Under the pieces are notes generated by a model. The model was not told the DNA's origin. It searched no databases and was given only the letters and a program-made list of their open reading frames with translations. The translations under genes were made by a program, and so were the position numbers. Positions 1 through 9,800 of a stretch of DNA of 64,000 nt are shown here, in pieces (the stretch's first letter is position 1; each line of letters opens with the position of its first letter). The DNA lies in assembly GCA_902491575.1 (NCBI GenBank), contig CABUID010000004.1, positions 62,001 through 126,000 on the forward strand. Reading direction: 5' to 3'. The DNA is from an uncultured Bacillota bacterium (GTDB lineage: Bacteria; Bacillota_I; Bacilli_A; RFN20; CAG-631).

Positions 1-1
1 T

Positions 2-991
2 ATTGTTCTTATCTTATTTATGGCTTGCTTAATTGGTATGCCAATATCGATTATTTCAAATAACTTTTTTCAATTTATTTATAAGCCTTTCTATAAAATA
101 ATCGAACAATTAAGTAACTTATCTACTTCTATTACCTTTGGAAGTCTTTCTTTTTGGTTAATCTTACTATACTATATTTTGTTTTTTTTCTTTTTATATA
201 TTTTAGAAAAAAGAAAACTCAAAAAATCTATTTTATCTTTTTTACCTATTCTTGCTTTCATGTTTTGCCTTTATCATCGACAATATTTCATTACTTATCA
301 ACAAGTAACTTTTTTGAATGTCTTTCAAGGTGATTGTGCCATTATACAAGATTCGTATCATGGTGGAGTCATGCTCATTGATACTGGTGGCTTATTAAAT
401 TATGATATTGCAGAGAAAAAAATTATGCCATATTTAAATTATCATGGAATACGTGAAATTGATATGGTCGTTATAACTCATCATGATAATGATCATTGTG
501 GAGCTTTACAATCATTAAGTGAAAAAGTAAAAATAAAGGAAATTATCGACGACCCTAATATAGAAAATTTAAAATTAGGAAAATTATCATTTACCAATCT
601 AAATCACTATTTTTCTCATAATGATAATGAAAATGATCAATCCATCGTTTTATATGGAAATATATGTTCTTTAAATTTTTTATTTACAGGCGATATTTCT
701 TCGGAAATTGAATTGAAAATCATTCAAGATTATTCTTCACTTAAGGTTGATGTATTAAAAGTAGCTCATCATGGTTCTTCTACTTCTACACATCGTGATT
801 TTATTGCTTTTATCCAACCAAAATATGCCATTATTAGTGTTGGTGAAAATAATATATATGGTCATCCTTCCCCACTCGTCTTAAGAATTTTAACTCAATA
901 TAATGTGGAAGTCTATCGTACGGATGAAGACGGAACAATAAGATTTAAAGGTAAAATATTGGATAAGTATTTCATTGAAACAGCAAAATAA
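2..991 (+). CDS. comEC: ComEC/Rec2 competence protein, C-terminal part (5' truncated by window)
   Basis: The frame is open to the first base, so the ATG at 20 is internal and the true start lies outside the window. What is seen: hydrophobic helices over the first ~95 residues, then a metallo-beta-lactamase fold with the ComEC signatures NVFQGDCAII, LIDTGG, and the metal motif THHDNDHCGA, followed by FTGDIS and AHHGSSTS. In the family this is the inner-membrane channel for DNA uptake, with a C-terminal nuclease-like domain. holA follows after 27 bases, the same neighbourhood as comEC-holA in Bacillus. Only the last third of a normal ~750-residue protein is present. Confidence 0.93.
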   Translation: MVLILFMACLIGMPISIISNNFFQFIYKPFYKIIEQLSNLSTSITFGSLSFWLILLYYILFFFFLYILEKRKLKKSILSFLPILAFMFCLYHRQYFITYQQVTFLNVFQGDCAIIQDSYHGGVMLIDTGGLLNYDIAEKKIMPYLNYHGIREIDMVVITHHDNDHCGALQSLSEKVKIKEIIDDPNIENLKLGKLSFTNLNHYFSHNDNENDQSIVLYGNICSLNFLFTGDISSEIELKIIQDYSSLKVDVLKVAHHGSSTSTHRDFIAFIQPKYAIISVGENNIYGHPSPLVLRILTQYNVEVYRTDEDGTIRFKGKILDKYFIETAK

Positions 992-1018
992 TGTATAATA
1001 AAATCGTGAGGATTATTT

Positions 1019-1972
1019 ATGATAAGATTATTAATTAGTGAACCATCTCTTTTATTAAAAGCAAAAATCAATGAATACACTTATGCTATTTTAGAATCTA
1101 AAAACGATTTTAATTATTGTACTTTTGATTTTGAAGAAACACCATTAGATGAAATTATAGATACTTTACAATCTCCTGCTTTTGGATCGGATAAAAAAAT
1201 GGTTATTTGCAAAAATCCCTATTTTATTAAAGATGAAAAATTAAAATTACCTTTTACAAACGACTTAAAAAAATTAGAAGATTATATTGCCAATCCAAAC
1301 CCAGACAGTGAATGGATTATCATTTGCCCGAAAAAATATTATATAGCCAAAAATAAACTCATCAATAAAATAGCTAAAAATGGTAAAGTTGAAAATTTAT
1401 TACTTGAGAATGAAAATGAATATTATGATTATGGAAAACATTTAATTGAAAGTGCAAATATTAAAATTGAAGAAAAAGCAATGAATATTTTATTTGAACG
1501 TTGCATAAACGATATTTGTAAACTAGAAAGAGAAATTGCTAAGTTAGCACTTTATAATCAACCAATTGATGTTAACTTAATTCAAAAATTTGTTTCCAAA
1601 CCATTGGAAGATGATGTGTTTGAATTATCCAATGCTCTTTTATCGAAAAATCATAAAAAAATAATGCAAGTGTATAATGATTTAAAATTATTAAAAATAG
1701 AACCTGTATATTTAATTTCTTTATTAGCCAACCAATTTCGTTTAATGCTTCAAGTATCTATTTTACGAAAACAAAACGATAAAGAAGAAAATATCGCTGA
1801 AATTTTAAATGTTCATCCTTATCGTATAAAATTGGCTATAAAAAACACTCAAAATTATTCATTACAAGATTTAAAAAATAGCTTAATTGAATTATCTGAT
1901 CTCGATAGTAAAATTAAGACAGGCGAATTGGACCGTTATGTAGATTTCGAACTTTTTTTAGCAACGAAATAA
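1019..1972 (+). CDS. holA: DNA polymerase III subunit delta
   Basis: A 317-residue protein of normal family length. It contains the clamp-loader delta pattern: an N-terminal AAA-like domain (FGSDKKMVICKNPYF) and a C-terminal helical collar (CINDICKLEREIAKLALY, then LLANQFRLMLQVSILR). Delta opens the beta sliding clamp during clamp loading at the replisome. A GAGG-type ribosome site precedes the ATG. It is probably co-transcribed with comEC, as in Bacillus. Function rests on family resemblance; the Walker A motif is absent, as expected for delta. Confidence 0.9.
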   Translation: MIRLLISEPSLLLKAKINEYTYAILESKNDFNYCTFDFEETPLDEIIDTLQSPAFGSDKKMVICKNPYFIKDEKLKLPFTNDLKKLEDYIANPNPDSEWIIICPKKYYIAKNKLINKIAKNGKVENLLLENENEYYDYGKHLIESANIKIEEKAMNILFERCINDICKLEREIAKLALYNQPIDVNLIQKFVSKPLEDDVFELSNALLSKNHKKIMQVYNDLKLLKIEPVYLISLLANQFRLMLQVSILRKQNDKEENIAEILNVHPYRIKLAIKNTQNYSLQDLKNSLIELSDLDSKIKTGELDRYVDFELFLATK

Positions 1973-2020
1973 TGATTTATAACATTTTTTTGATCTTTTT
2001 AAAAGAATGTCAAAAGAATG

Positions 2021-2049
2021 TTTTTTTTCCACAAAAAATATAGTATAAT
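2021..2049 (+). promoter_or_regulatory. Probable promoter of the cytidylyltransferase gene
   Basis: A perfect -10 TATAAT lies at 2044-2049, about 27 bases before the ATG at 2076. The -35 is only a T-rich stretch at 2021-2026, so the assignment rests on the -10 and on position. Confidence 0.5.
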
Positions 2050-2075
2050 AGATTTAGATATTGCGGAGGCACTTT

Positions 2076-2846
2076 ATGAAAATAGTCATTTATGTAGGAA
2101 AATTTGAAAAAGAATTTTCAAATTATTCATTCGAAAAACCAAAATCTTTATTAGAAATTGGTGATATGCCTATCTTATGGCATATTATGAAATACTATGC
2201 ATCATTTGGGTTTAATGATTTTGTTTTGGCATGCAGTTATAAACCTTATTATATCAAAGAATTTTTTGCAAATTATGCTTTACATCATAATGATGTCACT
2301 ATCGATTTAAAAAACAAAACAATTAAACCATTATTAAATGAAGAGGAAGATTGGAAAATAACAATCATCGATGTAGGTAAAAATACAAATACTGGTGGAG
2401 CTATTAAAAAACTACACCCTGTTATTGGTGATGAAATGTTTATGTTTACTTATGGTGATGGTCTTTCAAATATCGATTTAAATTTATTATTATCTCATCA
2501 TATTCGCCATAAAAAAATGATTACAATAAGTTCTATTTCTGCTAGTCAAAAGTTCGGTATTATTGACTTTAACGATAATGGTTCTGTTATCGGCTTTAGA
2601 GAAAAAGATAGTTTAGATTCTACTGTCAATGGTGGATATATGGTTTGTAATCCTGAAGTATTTGATTTAATTGACGATAGCGCAAATACTATTTTTGAAA
2701 GAGAACCTATGATTACCGCAGTAGCCTATCACCAAGTTACTGCTTACCGACACCATGGATTTTGGCGTAGTGTAGATACTTTTAATGATCTTGATGAATT
2801 AAATGAAATGTGGATTAATGGAAATGCTCCTTGGAAAAATTGGTAA
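2076..2846 (+). CDS. rfbF: Glucose-1-phosphate cytidylyltransferase-like nucleotidyltransferase
   Basis: A sugar-nucleotide transferase of the RfbF type, which would make CDP-glucose from CTP and glucose-1-phosphate. Visible signatures are KPKSLLEIGDMPILWHIMKYY, FMFTYGDGLSN (metal-binding D), KFGIIDF, NGGYMV and HHGFWRSVDT. The canonical N-terminal GGxGTR loop is replaced by VGKFEKEF, so the nucleotide-binding loop is atypical. I place the start at the ATG at 2076: the GGAGG at 2065-2069 sits inside an upstream TTG reading, which rules out the longer version. No CDP-sugar dehydratase is adjacent, so the pathway is unclear. Confidence 0.8.
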   Translation: MKIVIYVGKFEKEFSNYSFEKPKSLLEIGDMPILWHIMKYYASFGFNDFVLACSYKPYYIKEFFANYALHHNDVTIDLKNKTIKPLLNEEEDWKITIIDVGKNTNTGGAIKKLHPVIGDEMFMFTYGDGLSNIDLNLLLSHHIRHKKMITISSISASQKFGIIDFNDNGSVIGFREKDSLDSTVNGGYMVCNPEVFDLIDDSANTIFEREPMITAVAYHQVTAYRHHGFWRSVDTFNDLDELNEMWINGNAPWKNW

Positions 2847-2861
2847 AACAAAAAAATTCGA

Positions 2862-2896
2862 CTGACATTTTAAATTATTTTTTGATAAAATATAAT
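2862..2896 (+). promoter_or_regulatory. Candidate promoter for the CarD-like gene
   Basis: CTGACA (2862-2867) and TAAAAT (2886-2891) are 18 bases apart, and a further TATAAT overlaps at 2891-2896. An AAAGGGG ribosome site and the ATG at 2915 follow. Confidence 0.45.
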
Positions 2897-2914
2897 AGAA
2901 AGGGGATATGAAAT

Positions 2915-3412
2915 ATGTTTAAAGTAAACGATAATGTAATACATAAAAGCGCAGGTGCTTGCATCGTAGAAGATATCGTTACACGTGATTTTGGCACGGG
3001 TGATAAAACATATTATTATCTTAAACCTAAATATCCAAATGCTGTTAATAAAACTTTAGAAATTTATTTGCCTTTAGATAAGGAAAATGATTTTATTCGT
3101 AAACCTTTATCCAAGAAAGATGTTTTATCTCTTATACAATCCATTCCATCTATGGAAAAAATATGGTTTAATGATGCTAAAACACGTAAATTAAAATTTG
3201 AAGAAATTTATCACGATGGAAATATCAAGGGATTATGTCAATTGGTTAAGCTTTTATATGTTGAGTCAGACTTTTTTTCAAAACCAATGAGCCTTACCGA
3301 TAAAGGATTTTTAACAAAAATCCGCAATAATATTTTTGATGAATTTGCTGTAGCTTTAGAAATATTGCCACAGGAAGTTGAACAATATGTCAAAAAATAC
3401 CTAGTAGATTAA
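2915..3412 (+). CDS. CarD-family transcriptional regulator
   Basis: 165 residues. The N-terminal ~60 residues read as a CarD/TRCF RNA-polymerase-interaction domain (VNDNVIHKSAGACIVEDI, YYYLKPKY, IYLPLD). The rest is a helical domain with a basic patch (WFNDAKTRKLKFEEIY) and the usual C-terminal region ending EQYVKKYLVD. CarD proteins bind the RNAP beta subunit and stabilise open promoter complexes. The gene is single, with its own promoter and an AAAGGGG ribosome site. Confidence 0.8.
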   Translation: MFKVNDNVIHKSAGACIVEDIVTRDFGTGDKTYYYLKPKYPNAVNKTLEIYLPLDKENDFIRKPLSKKDVLSLIQSIPSMEKIWFNDAKTRKLKFEEIYHDGNIKGLCQLVKLLYVESDFFSKPMSLTDKGFLTKIRNNIFDEFAVALEILPQEVEQYVKKYLVD

Positions 3413-3487
3413 TTACCATATCCATTTATTCAATTATATGATATAATTTATAATGAATAAATGGATTTTTATTGAAAGGATGGTAGT

Positions 3488-4624
3488 ATGAAAAAATTAC
3501 TAAAAATATGTTCTATTATTACTTTTTCATTGAGTATAGCAAGTTGTGAAAATAAAACCTTTAATTCAAATAGTGAAAATCTTTCAAGCGATTCTCATTC
3601 AACCATTGAAGAATCAAGCAATCCTATTTCAACAGACGAAAATAGTTCTTCGGTTGATGACAAAGAATATACAACTTTCGTAGAACTTGAAGATGTTTTT
3701 ATTGAAGTAGGAGAAACTTATAGTTTGAAAAATGCACTGAGTGAATTTAAAGGAATAATGATAACTTCACAAAATGTAAATATTGCTTTTTACAATTCTA
3801 GTACATCACAAATTATGGGAAACATGGTTGGATCTACTTCTTTAATTTTAAAATATAGAGAACAATTTCAATTACTTCCTGTCACCGTTGTAAAACAAGG
3901 TACTTACGCTAATAATTTTGTTTTTGATCGTTTTCATCTTGAAGATAAGAATATCGTTGCTTTTGGTGATTCTGTTACTGCTGATGCTACCTTAGGAGGC
4001 TCGGGATTAACATATGTATCTTTATTTGCGAATAAATATCATATGAATTTATTAAACAACTACGCAATAGGAGGAACTACTGCAACTTATATGTATGAAG
4101 GTAGTAATATCTACAAAGAATATGCTAATAATAAAACGGCTATTGATGGATGTCGAGTCGTTTATAATGCATTTAAAAATGAAGAATTAGAAAATGTAGA
4201 TTATGCATTTATTGCTTATGGTCATAATGATCAATATTTTCAGCCACCTGTTACTGTCTCTGGTGATGATGTTTATTGTGTTGATAATAGTTTTTCTTCT
4301 TGTCATTCTTATAAAGGCAGTTATCGTTATATGATTAATGTTTTAAGAGAGGCCAATCCAAATGTAAGAATTATTCTCTTAAATTGTACTTATTCAGAAT
4401 ATGATATTGTCAGTCCTTCGCCTTATGGCTCTACTTATAATTATACGAGCTACCGAATGGCAACAAAAGAAATTGCTGAAGAAATGAATTGTCGTTATAT
4501 TGATCCATGGGATTATATGAAAGATTATTTTGATTATGACAAAACGAGAACTTATTATTCTGATTCTGTACATTTGACTGCTAAAGGACATCAAGTTTTA
4601 AGCAATTATATTTATAATAATTAA
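3488..4624 (+). CDS. SGNH/GDSL-hydrolase lipoprotein
   Basis: The signal peptide ends in a lipobox (SIASC, Cys20), so the mature protein is probably lipid-anchored outside the cell. Residues 21-60 are a Ser/Asn/Glu-rich tether, then a short beta-rich region. The SGNH core starts near residue 157: block I FGDSVTAD, block III YGHNDQY, and block V DSVHLTAKGH supplying the catalytic Asp and His. The family hydrolyses esters on lipids or carbohydrates; the substrate cannot be read from the sequence. A strong terminator follows. Confidence 0.85.
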   Translation: MKKLLKICSIITFSLSIASCENKTFNSNSENLSSDSHSTIEESSNPISTDENSSSVDDKEYTTFVELEDVFIEVGETYSLKNALSEFKGIMITSQNVNIAFYNSSTSQIMGNMVGSTSLILKYREQFQLLPVTVVKQGTYANNFVFDRFHLEDKNIVAFGDSVTADATLGGSGLTYVSLFANKYHMNLLNNYAIGGTTATYMYEGSNIYKEYANNKTAIDGCRVVYNAFKNEELENVDYAFIAYGHNDQYFQPPVTVSGDDVYCVDNSFSSCHSYKGSYRYMINVLREANPNVRIILLNCTYSEYDIVSPSPYGSTYNYTSYRMATKEIAEEMNCRYIDPWDYMKDYFDYDKTRTYYSDSVHLTAKGHQVLSNYIYNN

Positions 4625-4664
4625 TTTTTATTAAAAATGTCATAAGGATTTATTTTTCCTTTCT

Positions 4665-4698
4665 AAAAATGGTATAGTTTTTCACTATACCATTTTTT
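4665..4698. terminator. Intrinsic terminator after the SGNH lipoprotein gene
   Basis: A perfect 14-bp stem (4665-4678 with 4684-4697) and a TTTTC loop, with T runs on both strands. It can work in both directions. Confidence 0.85.
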
Positions 4699-4766
4699 AT
4701 AAAATTTTTGCTTTTTTTAATTTAAATAACTTCTAAAGGTTATAAATACTCATTTTAGATTTAAAA

Positions 4767-4808
4767 CAAAAGGAACAAAGTTAAATTTTTTAACCATGTT
4801 CCTTTTTT
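4767..4808. terminator. Terminator downstream of the cotJ operon
   Basis: AAAAGGAACA pairs with TGTTCCTTTT, and an inner GTTAAA/TTTAAC pairing extends it. It lies just past the minus-strand cotJC stop, facing the terminator of the plus-strand gene. Confidence 0.7.
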
Positions 4809-4876
4809 GATTTACTACCTTACAAATGATTTATATTTTTCTGTAAAGTTAGTGATTTCAGATTAATCAATTTTAA

Positions 4877-5434
4877 TTACTTCATTTTGTCATTATAGTA
4901 ATTATATAATTCTTTAAATTTTGCAAAATGAACAAGTTCCCTTTGTCTTAAAAACAATAAAGGTTGGATAACATCATCATCCGTTGCTAAATCAATTAGA
5001 TGTTCATAAGTTGCACGTGCTTTTTCTTCAGCAGCCATATCTTCGCTTAAATCGGCTAAAACATCTCCTGTAAAACCCATTCCTACTGTAGAAAAACTAC
5101 TACCAAATACATCAGATGGTGTTATTTCCATACCATTTTGTGCATATTCTAAATCTAATCCATATTCTTTTAATTCTTTTAAAGATGCTCCTTGTGTTAA
5201 TTGGTAAACCATTGCACAAATCATTTCTACATGGCCAAATTCTTCAGTAGCAATATCTGTTAGCAATGCTTTTCCTTTGCCATCAGGCATCGTATAACGC
5301 TGATTTAAATACCGTATAGCTGCTCCAAGTTCACCATAAGGTCCTCCATATTGAGTAACAATATATTTGGCCATTCTTAAATCTTTTTTCTTAATATTTA
5401 TTGGATATGCTAAATATTTTTTATATAAAAACAT
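4877..5434 (-). CDS. cotJC: Spore coat protein CotJC (manganese-catalase family)
   Basis: 185 residues with the CotJC pattern: N-terminal YKKYLAYPI, then AKYIVTQYGGPYGELGAAIR, RYLNQRYTMPD, LTDIATEEFGHVEMI (metal ligands Glu/His) and AAEEKARATYEHLID. The ferritin-like fold carries the di-manganese catalase ligands. In Bacillus, CotJC is made in the mother cell and packed in the inner coat. It starts one base after the cotJB stop, so the two are translationally coupled. Its presence is strong evidence that the host sporulates. Confidence 0.93.
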   Translation of the reverse strand: MFLYKKYLAYPINIKKKDLRMAKYIVTQYGGPYGELGAAIRYLNQRYTMPDGKGKALLTDIATEEFGHVEMICAMVYQLTQGASLKELKEYGLDLEYAQNGMEITPSDVFGSSFSTVGMGFTGDVLADLSEDMAAEEKARATYEHLIDLATDDDVIQPLLFLRQRELVHFAKFKELYNYYNDKMK

Positions 5435-5435
5435 A

Positions 5436-5807
5436 TTACTCCTCCCATGGAAATGGATCTTTATTCCATTTAAATTCTTTTGTTATTTGACAATCTGTTG
5501 TTGGTCCATATAATTCTAAATATTTTTGACGTGCCTTTGAAAATTCTTCTTTGTAGAAATTTAGCATTTTGATTACTTTTTCATCATTTTCTTGTAAGTC
5601 TAAATATAGAGTTAAATCCTGAATAGCTAAATCACATTTTTGAATAAATAACATTAAAGCATCTTTATCGTTATTGGTTTTCACTTCTTTGGGTTTATAA
5701 TTCTTATAAGGTCTATAAATTTTTTTTGAAAGATTTCCTTTTATAAATCCTTCATTAGCATCATAAAATTGATCAATTGAAGAGGTATAATTATTTTGAG
5801 TATTCAT
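5436..5807 (-). CDS. cotJB: Fused CotJA-like/CotJB spore coat protein
   Basis: The C-terminal ~75 residues are CotJB: helical KCDLAIQDLTLYLDL, FSKARQKYLELYGP, and the diagnostic end KDPFPWEE. The N-terminal ~45 residues contain DANEGFIKGNLSKKIYRPYK, which looks like the short CotJA repeat (EGF-x-GNL...YxPY). Normal CotJB is about 85-100 residues, so 123 fits a JA-JB fusion. An AAGGAG ribosome site precedes the ATG. No clear sigma-E promoter can be read upstream. CotJB identity is firm; the CotJA part is inference. Confidence 0.85.
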   Translation of the reverse strand: MNTQNNYTSSIDQFYDANEGFIKGNLSKKIYRPYKNYKPKEVKTNNDKDALMLFIQKCDLAIQDLTLYLDLQENDEKVIKMLNFYKEEFSKARQKYLELYGPTTDCQITKEFKWNKDPFPWEE

Positions 5808-5884
5808 TTTTATTAATCTCCTTCATTTTTAAATTATGATTATATAAATTATTTTTTTAGGCTTTCATCCATTACTTTTTTATA

Positions 5885-5913
5885 TTGTTTCTATTTAACT
5901 ATAGAAGTATAAT
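5885..5913 (+). promoter_or_regulatory. Promoter of the YwaF-like gene
   Basis: TTGTTT at 5885-5890 and TATAAT at 5908-5913 with an exact 17-base spacer. This also explains why the TTG at 5885 is not a start codon. Confidence 0.7.
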
Positions 5914-5941
5914 AAAGAGGGAATGGGAGGAAATAAAAATT

Positions 5942-6697
5942 ATGTTAAGTTCATTTTTTCGTGATTGGTTAATAGGTAATATGGGGAATAGTGGTGAATA
6001 CCAATTTCAAAAAATATATTGGATCACTCTTTTTATTGTTCTATTATTTTTAATACTCGTTTGCATTTTGGGAAGTTTAAACTCCATAAATTCTAAGCAA
6101 AAAAAAATCATACTTTATACGATTTCTATCTTTCAATTATCGTTTGAAATATTATGGCGTTTTGTTTTCTTTTTTGTCAAAAAGTCTAATTTAACGGAAT
6201 TATGGCCTATGTATCCGTGTAATTTTGGCGGAATTGTTATTCCTATAATTGCTTTGCGTAACAATCAACTTGGAAAAAAAATGTTTTATTTATTTGGATT
6301 TATAGGTGCTTGTCTTACATTTGCAGTTCCAGAAGGTATTTTTTGTAGCGATATTATGGTTTTCCCTATTTTAAAAAGTGTTTTACAACATACAGGTTTA
6401 TTATTAATTCCAGCCTTTGAATACACAAGTAAAAGTTTTCGTCCTTCTGTTAAAGATTATCCTTTAATAATAATTGGTTGTTTAATTCATGTTTTTAATT
6501 GTGAAGTAATTGATCGTTTATTAGGCTTAAATGGTGATTATATGTTTTTTAGAAGTGGTTTGCCTTTTGTTATTGATGGTATTCCACAATTTATAACTTT
6601 ATCTGTTTTTGGTCTTATAGTGTTATATATATCCAGTTTTCTATTGGATATTAAAAGTTCTTTACGTTATTATAAAGAACACAAAAGGAAAATATAA
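5942..6697 (+). CDS. YwaF/TIGR02206-family integral membrane protein
   Basis: About 251 residues with six or seven hydrophobic segments. The family pattern is a conserved polar face in the membrane: ELWPMYPCNFGGIVIPI, then PEGIFC, and a C-terminal IPQF. These are the features of the TIGR02206 (YwaF) family, whose function is unknown. The start is taken at the ATG at 5942, which has GGAGG 11 bases upstream; a longer TTG reading would begin inside the promoter. It is a single gene with its own promoter and a strong terminator. Confidence 0.75.
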   Translation: MLSSFFRDWLIGNMGNSGEYQFQKIYWITLFIVLLFLILVCILGSLNSINSKQKKIILYTISIFQLSFEILWRFVFFFVKKSNLTELWPMYPCNFGGIVIPIIALRNNQLGKKMFYLFGFIGACLTFAVPEGIFCSDIMVFPILKSVLQHTGLLLIPAFEYTSKSFRPSVKDYPLIIIGCLIHVFNCEVIDRLLGLNGDYMFFRSGLPFVIDGIPQFITLSVFGLIVLYISSFLLDIKSSLRYYKEHKRKI

Positions 6698-6742
6698 TCT
6701 CATGCCATTATAATTTTGTTTTTATCTTTAATTATAAAAAAT

Positions 6743-6786
6743 AAAAAAGTGAGAAATTGATTAAATCAATAAAGTCTCACTTTTTT
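6743..6786. terminator. Bidirectional terminator between convergent genes
   Basis: A 12-bp stem (6743-6754 with 6775-6786) with an inner ATTGATT/AATCAAT hairpin, flanked by A and T runs on either side. Confidence 0.85.
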
Positions 6787-6802
6787 GTTTGGTTGTAATG
6801 TT

Positions 6803-9800
6803 TTAATTATTTAAGTTTTTAGATACATGTATAATGATTAGATTATCATTTTCTTCAATTTGGTATGGCTCCTCTTTATTTGTTACTTTTATAGAAACCT
6901 CTTGTTGGTTTAATTCAACAATAATATTATCATTTGAACGATTGACAACAAATTTTTCTACATTAACATCGTTTGGTTCAGCAACAATCTTAATTGGTTC
7001 TTTAAACATATCTATAGAAATTGTACCATTTTCATCATGAACTTTTCCAACAGTATTTAAGATTAAATGGTGTTCTTTAAACATACTTAAATTTTCATTT
7101 TCTACTTTACCAATTACATAATCCTTTGTTAATGTTGCAAGTAAAACATCATCGTCTTGAGCTTCATATAATTTTACTTGTTCAACTTTTCCATTTGAAT
7201 TCATTACTAAATAATCATTTTCATTATAATCTGTCGTTTCCACTAAAGCATTCGTTGAAACATTTTCTTTTCCTTTTGAATTTTTACCACGAAGTAGTAA
7301 AACTAATAATAGAACAATAATAATAACGGCTAAAGCAATTAGAACCCAAACCCACCAAGCAGGTGATGCATTAACTGGTGTAACTTCAACAATTGCATAT
7401 TGAGAGAAATGTGTTGTAGCAAATGTTAAGTAATTGCCATCTCGAGTTGCAGACATATTCGTAACTGTTCCATCTTCTGCAATATGTACAACTTTTAAAT
7501 TATTATTATCACGTAAATTTTCAGGAATTAAAACGTTTACTGTAAAGTTATCATTGTAATTAACAACTTCATTATTAGCATTTGTAAAGGAAATATCATA
7601 AGTTAATAAAATATTAGCTTTTTCATTTTCTTTAACTAATGAACTTAAGTCTACATCTTTAGTGCTATTCGTTTCATCTTTTACTGTTAAACTGTTGGTA
7701 GAATCTACACCATTTTCAGCAGTAACTTTCACAATTACCACTCCATTTTCATCTTCATAAGTCATTTCATTAACTTTATCTACAGGAGAAGTACTTGCTT
7801 TAATTTCCCAATTCAATGGTGCTACGACACCAGTTACACTATAGTTATTTGAATTTGATTTAATGGTTGCCACTGCTTGATAACTACCAACTTCTGTTTG
7901 TACATTGTTAAAATATACGATGTCTAAAAATTCTGGAGCATTAGATAAAGTGACAGTTTTTTCAGTTCCATCATATGTAAATGCATTCGTATAATTCCAA
8001 TTTAATTTTGAAACATCTACTTCTGCTTTTTCAATTGTCCAAACAAGATCTGCTACGCTTCCTACAAGTACATAATTATCATTTGTTAATTCAAAGGTAA
8101 CACTTGCTGTATATGTTCCGGCATCTGTTTGCGTATTATTTGTATAAACTGCGCGGACTCCTGAAACTGTTTCAGAAAGTTCTACTGTCTTTTCACTGCC
8201 ATCATAAACAAATGTTGATGTATAATCCCATCTAAATTCATATAGTTTAATTTGTCCTTTTTCAATTGTCCATACAAGATCTGCTACACTGCCTACAAGT
8301 ACATAATTATCATTTGTTAATTCAAAGGTAACACTTGCTGTATATGTTCCGGCATCTGTTTGTGTATTATTTGTATAAACTGCACGAACTCCTGAAACTG
8401 TTTCAGAAAGTTCTACAACTTTTTCAGTTTCATCATATGTAAATGCTCCATCGTAATCCCATGTTAAGCCAGACACGTCTACTACTGCTTTTTCAATTGT
8501 CCATTCTAAATCAGCAATATTTCCTACGATTTCATAATTTTCGTTTACTGGATTAAAGGTAACGCTTGCTGTATATGTTCCAGCATTTGTCTTAGCATTA
8601 TTTGTATATACTGCTGTTGCATTTGCTACTGTTCCTGAAAGTTCTACAACTTTTTCAGTTCCATCATATGTAAATGCTCCATCATAATCCCATGTTAAAC
8701 CAGACACGTCAACTTTTGCCTTTTCAATATTTACTGATAAAGAAGAATTTGCTAAAACATAATTTGAATTGCTATTTGTAGCTTCAAATAAATACATTCC
8801 AGCATCTTTAAATTCTTTACCATTCGATTCTACAACTGCTAAATATACAAGATTTCCATTTACATCTTCATAAGTAGCTGTTGGTATAGGTTTCACATTT
8901 CCGTTATAAACATACTGTTCTTCATTTTCCCAGACAACATTTACTTCTTTTGGATTAATTGTCCATTTTAAATCAGCAACATTTCCTACGATTTCATAGT
9001 TTTCATCTAATACTTCTAAAACGGCAGTAGCATTGTAAGTTCCAGCATCTGTTGCATAATTTCCATCATAAACTACATGAACAACGTCTGGTAAATTTAA
9101 TAAAGTTACCGTTTTTTCTATACCATCATAAGTGAATGCATTTGTATAATCCCATTGTAATTTTGTAGCGTCTATTTGTGCTTTAGAAATAATAACTTCT
9201 ACAGTTTTGGTTAAATTATAAGAAGCCTCTGAATAAACTTCACAATAATATTTTCCACTATCTGCAACATTCACTACGTCATAAGTAGAACTTGTAGCTC
9301 CAACAATGGCAGTATCATTTTTGTACCATTGATATGTATAATTGTCATCAGGCATTGTGGTTACTTCTAATGTATATGGCTCTCCATCATAAACTTTCAC
9401 AATACCATCATTAATGTATGCTTCAAATTCAGTAACAGCAAATAATTCTATATCTGTTGCTGGCATTGTAGTATATTCCATTCCATTTACATCTACCCAT
9501 TTTTGTATTGGATAATTATTGATACTTTGTGTGTTAGCAAAGAAATCTAAATTTGCTCCAACAGGTAACATACCTACTTTTGTTTCATTACCAATATTGT
9601 AAGTGACTTGATAGACATCTGGAATCTCAGCTGTGATAGAAACTTTAATTTGACTTGGAAGTCTATCAAATACCATAGAGAGTGCTTCATAAATTTTTTC
9701 TCCATAACTACTTGATAACGTAACTAATAACTTTTCAATATTTAAATTGATTGTTCCACTATAAGCAAATTGTCCATTTCCTTGATAATAATCTAGAATT

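Noticed and set aside
6834..7040. Plus-strand reading frame of 68 codons, and similar frames at 7126 and 10827
   Set aside because: Antisense shadows of the giant surface-protein gene, without ribosome sites.
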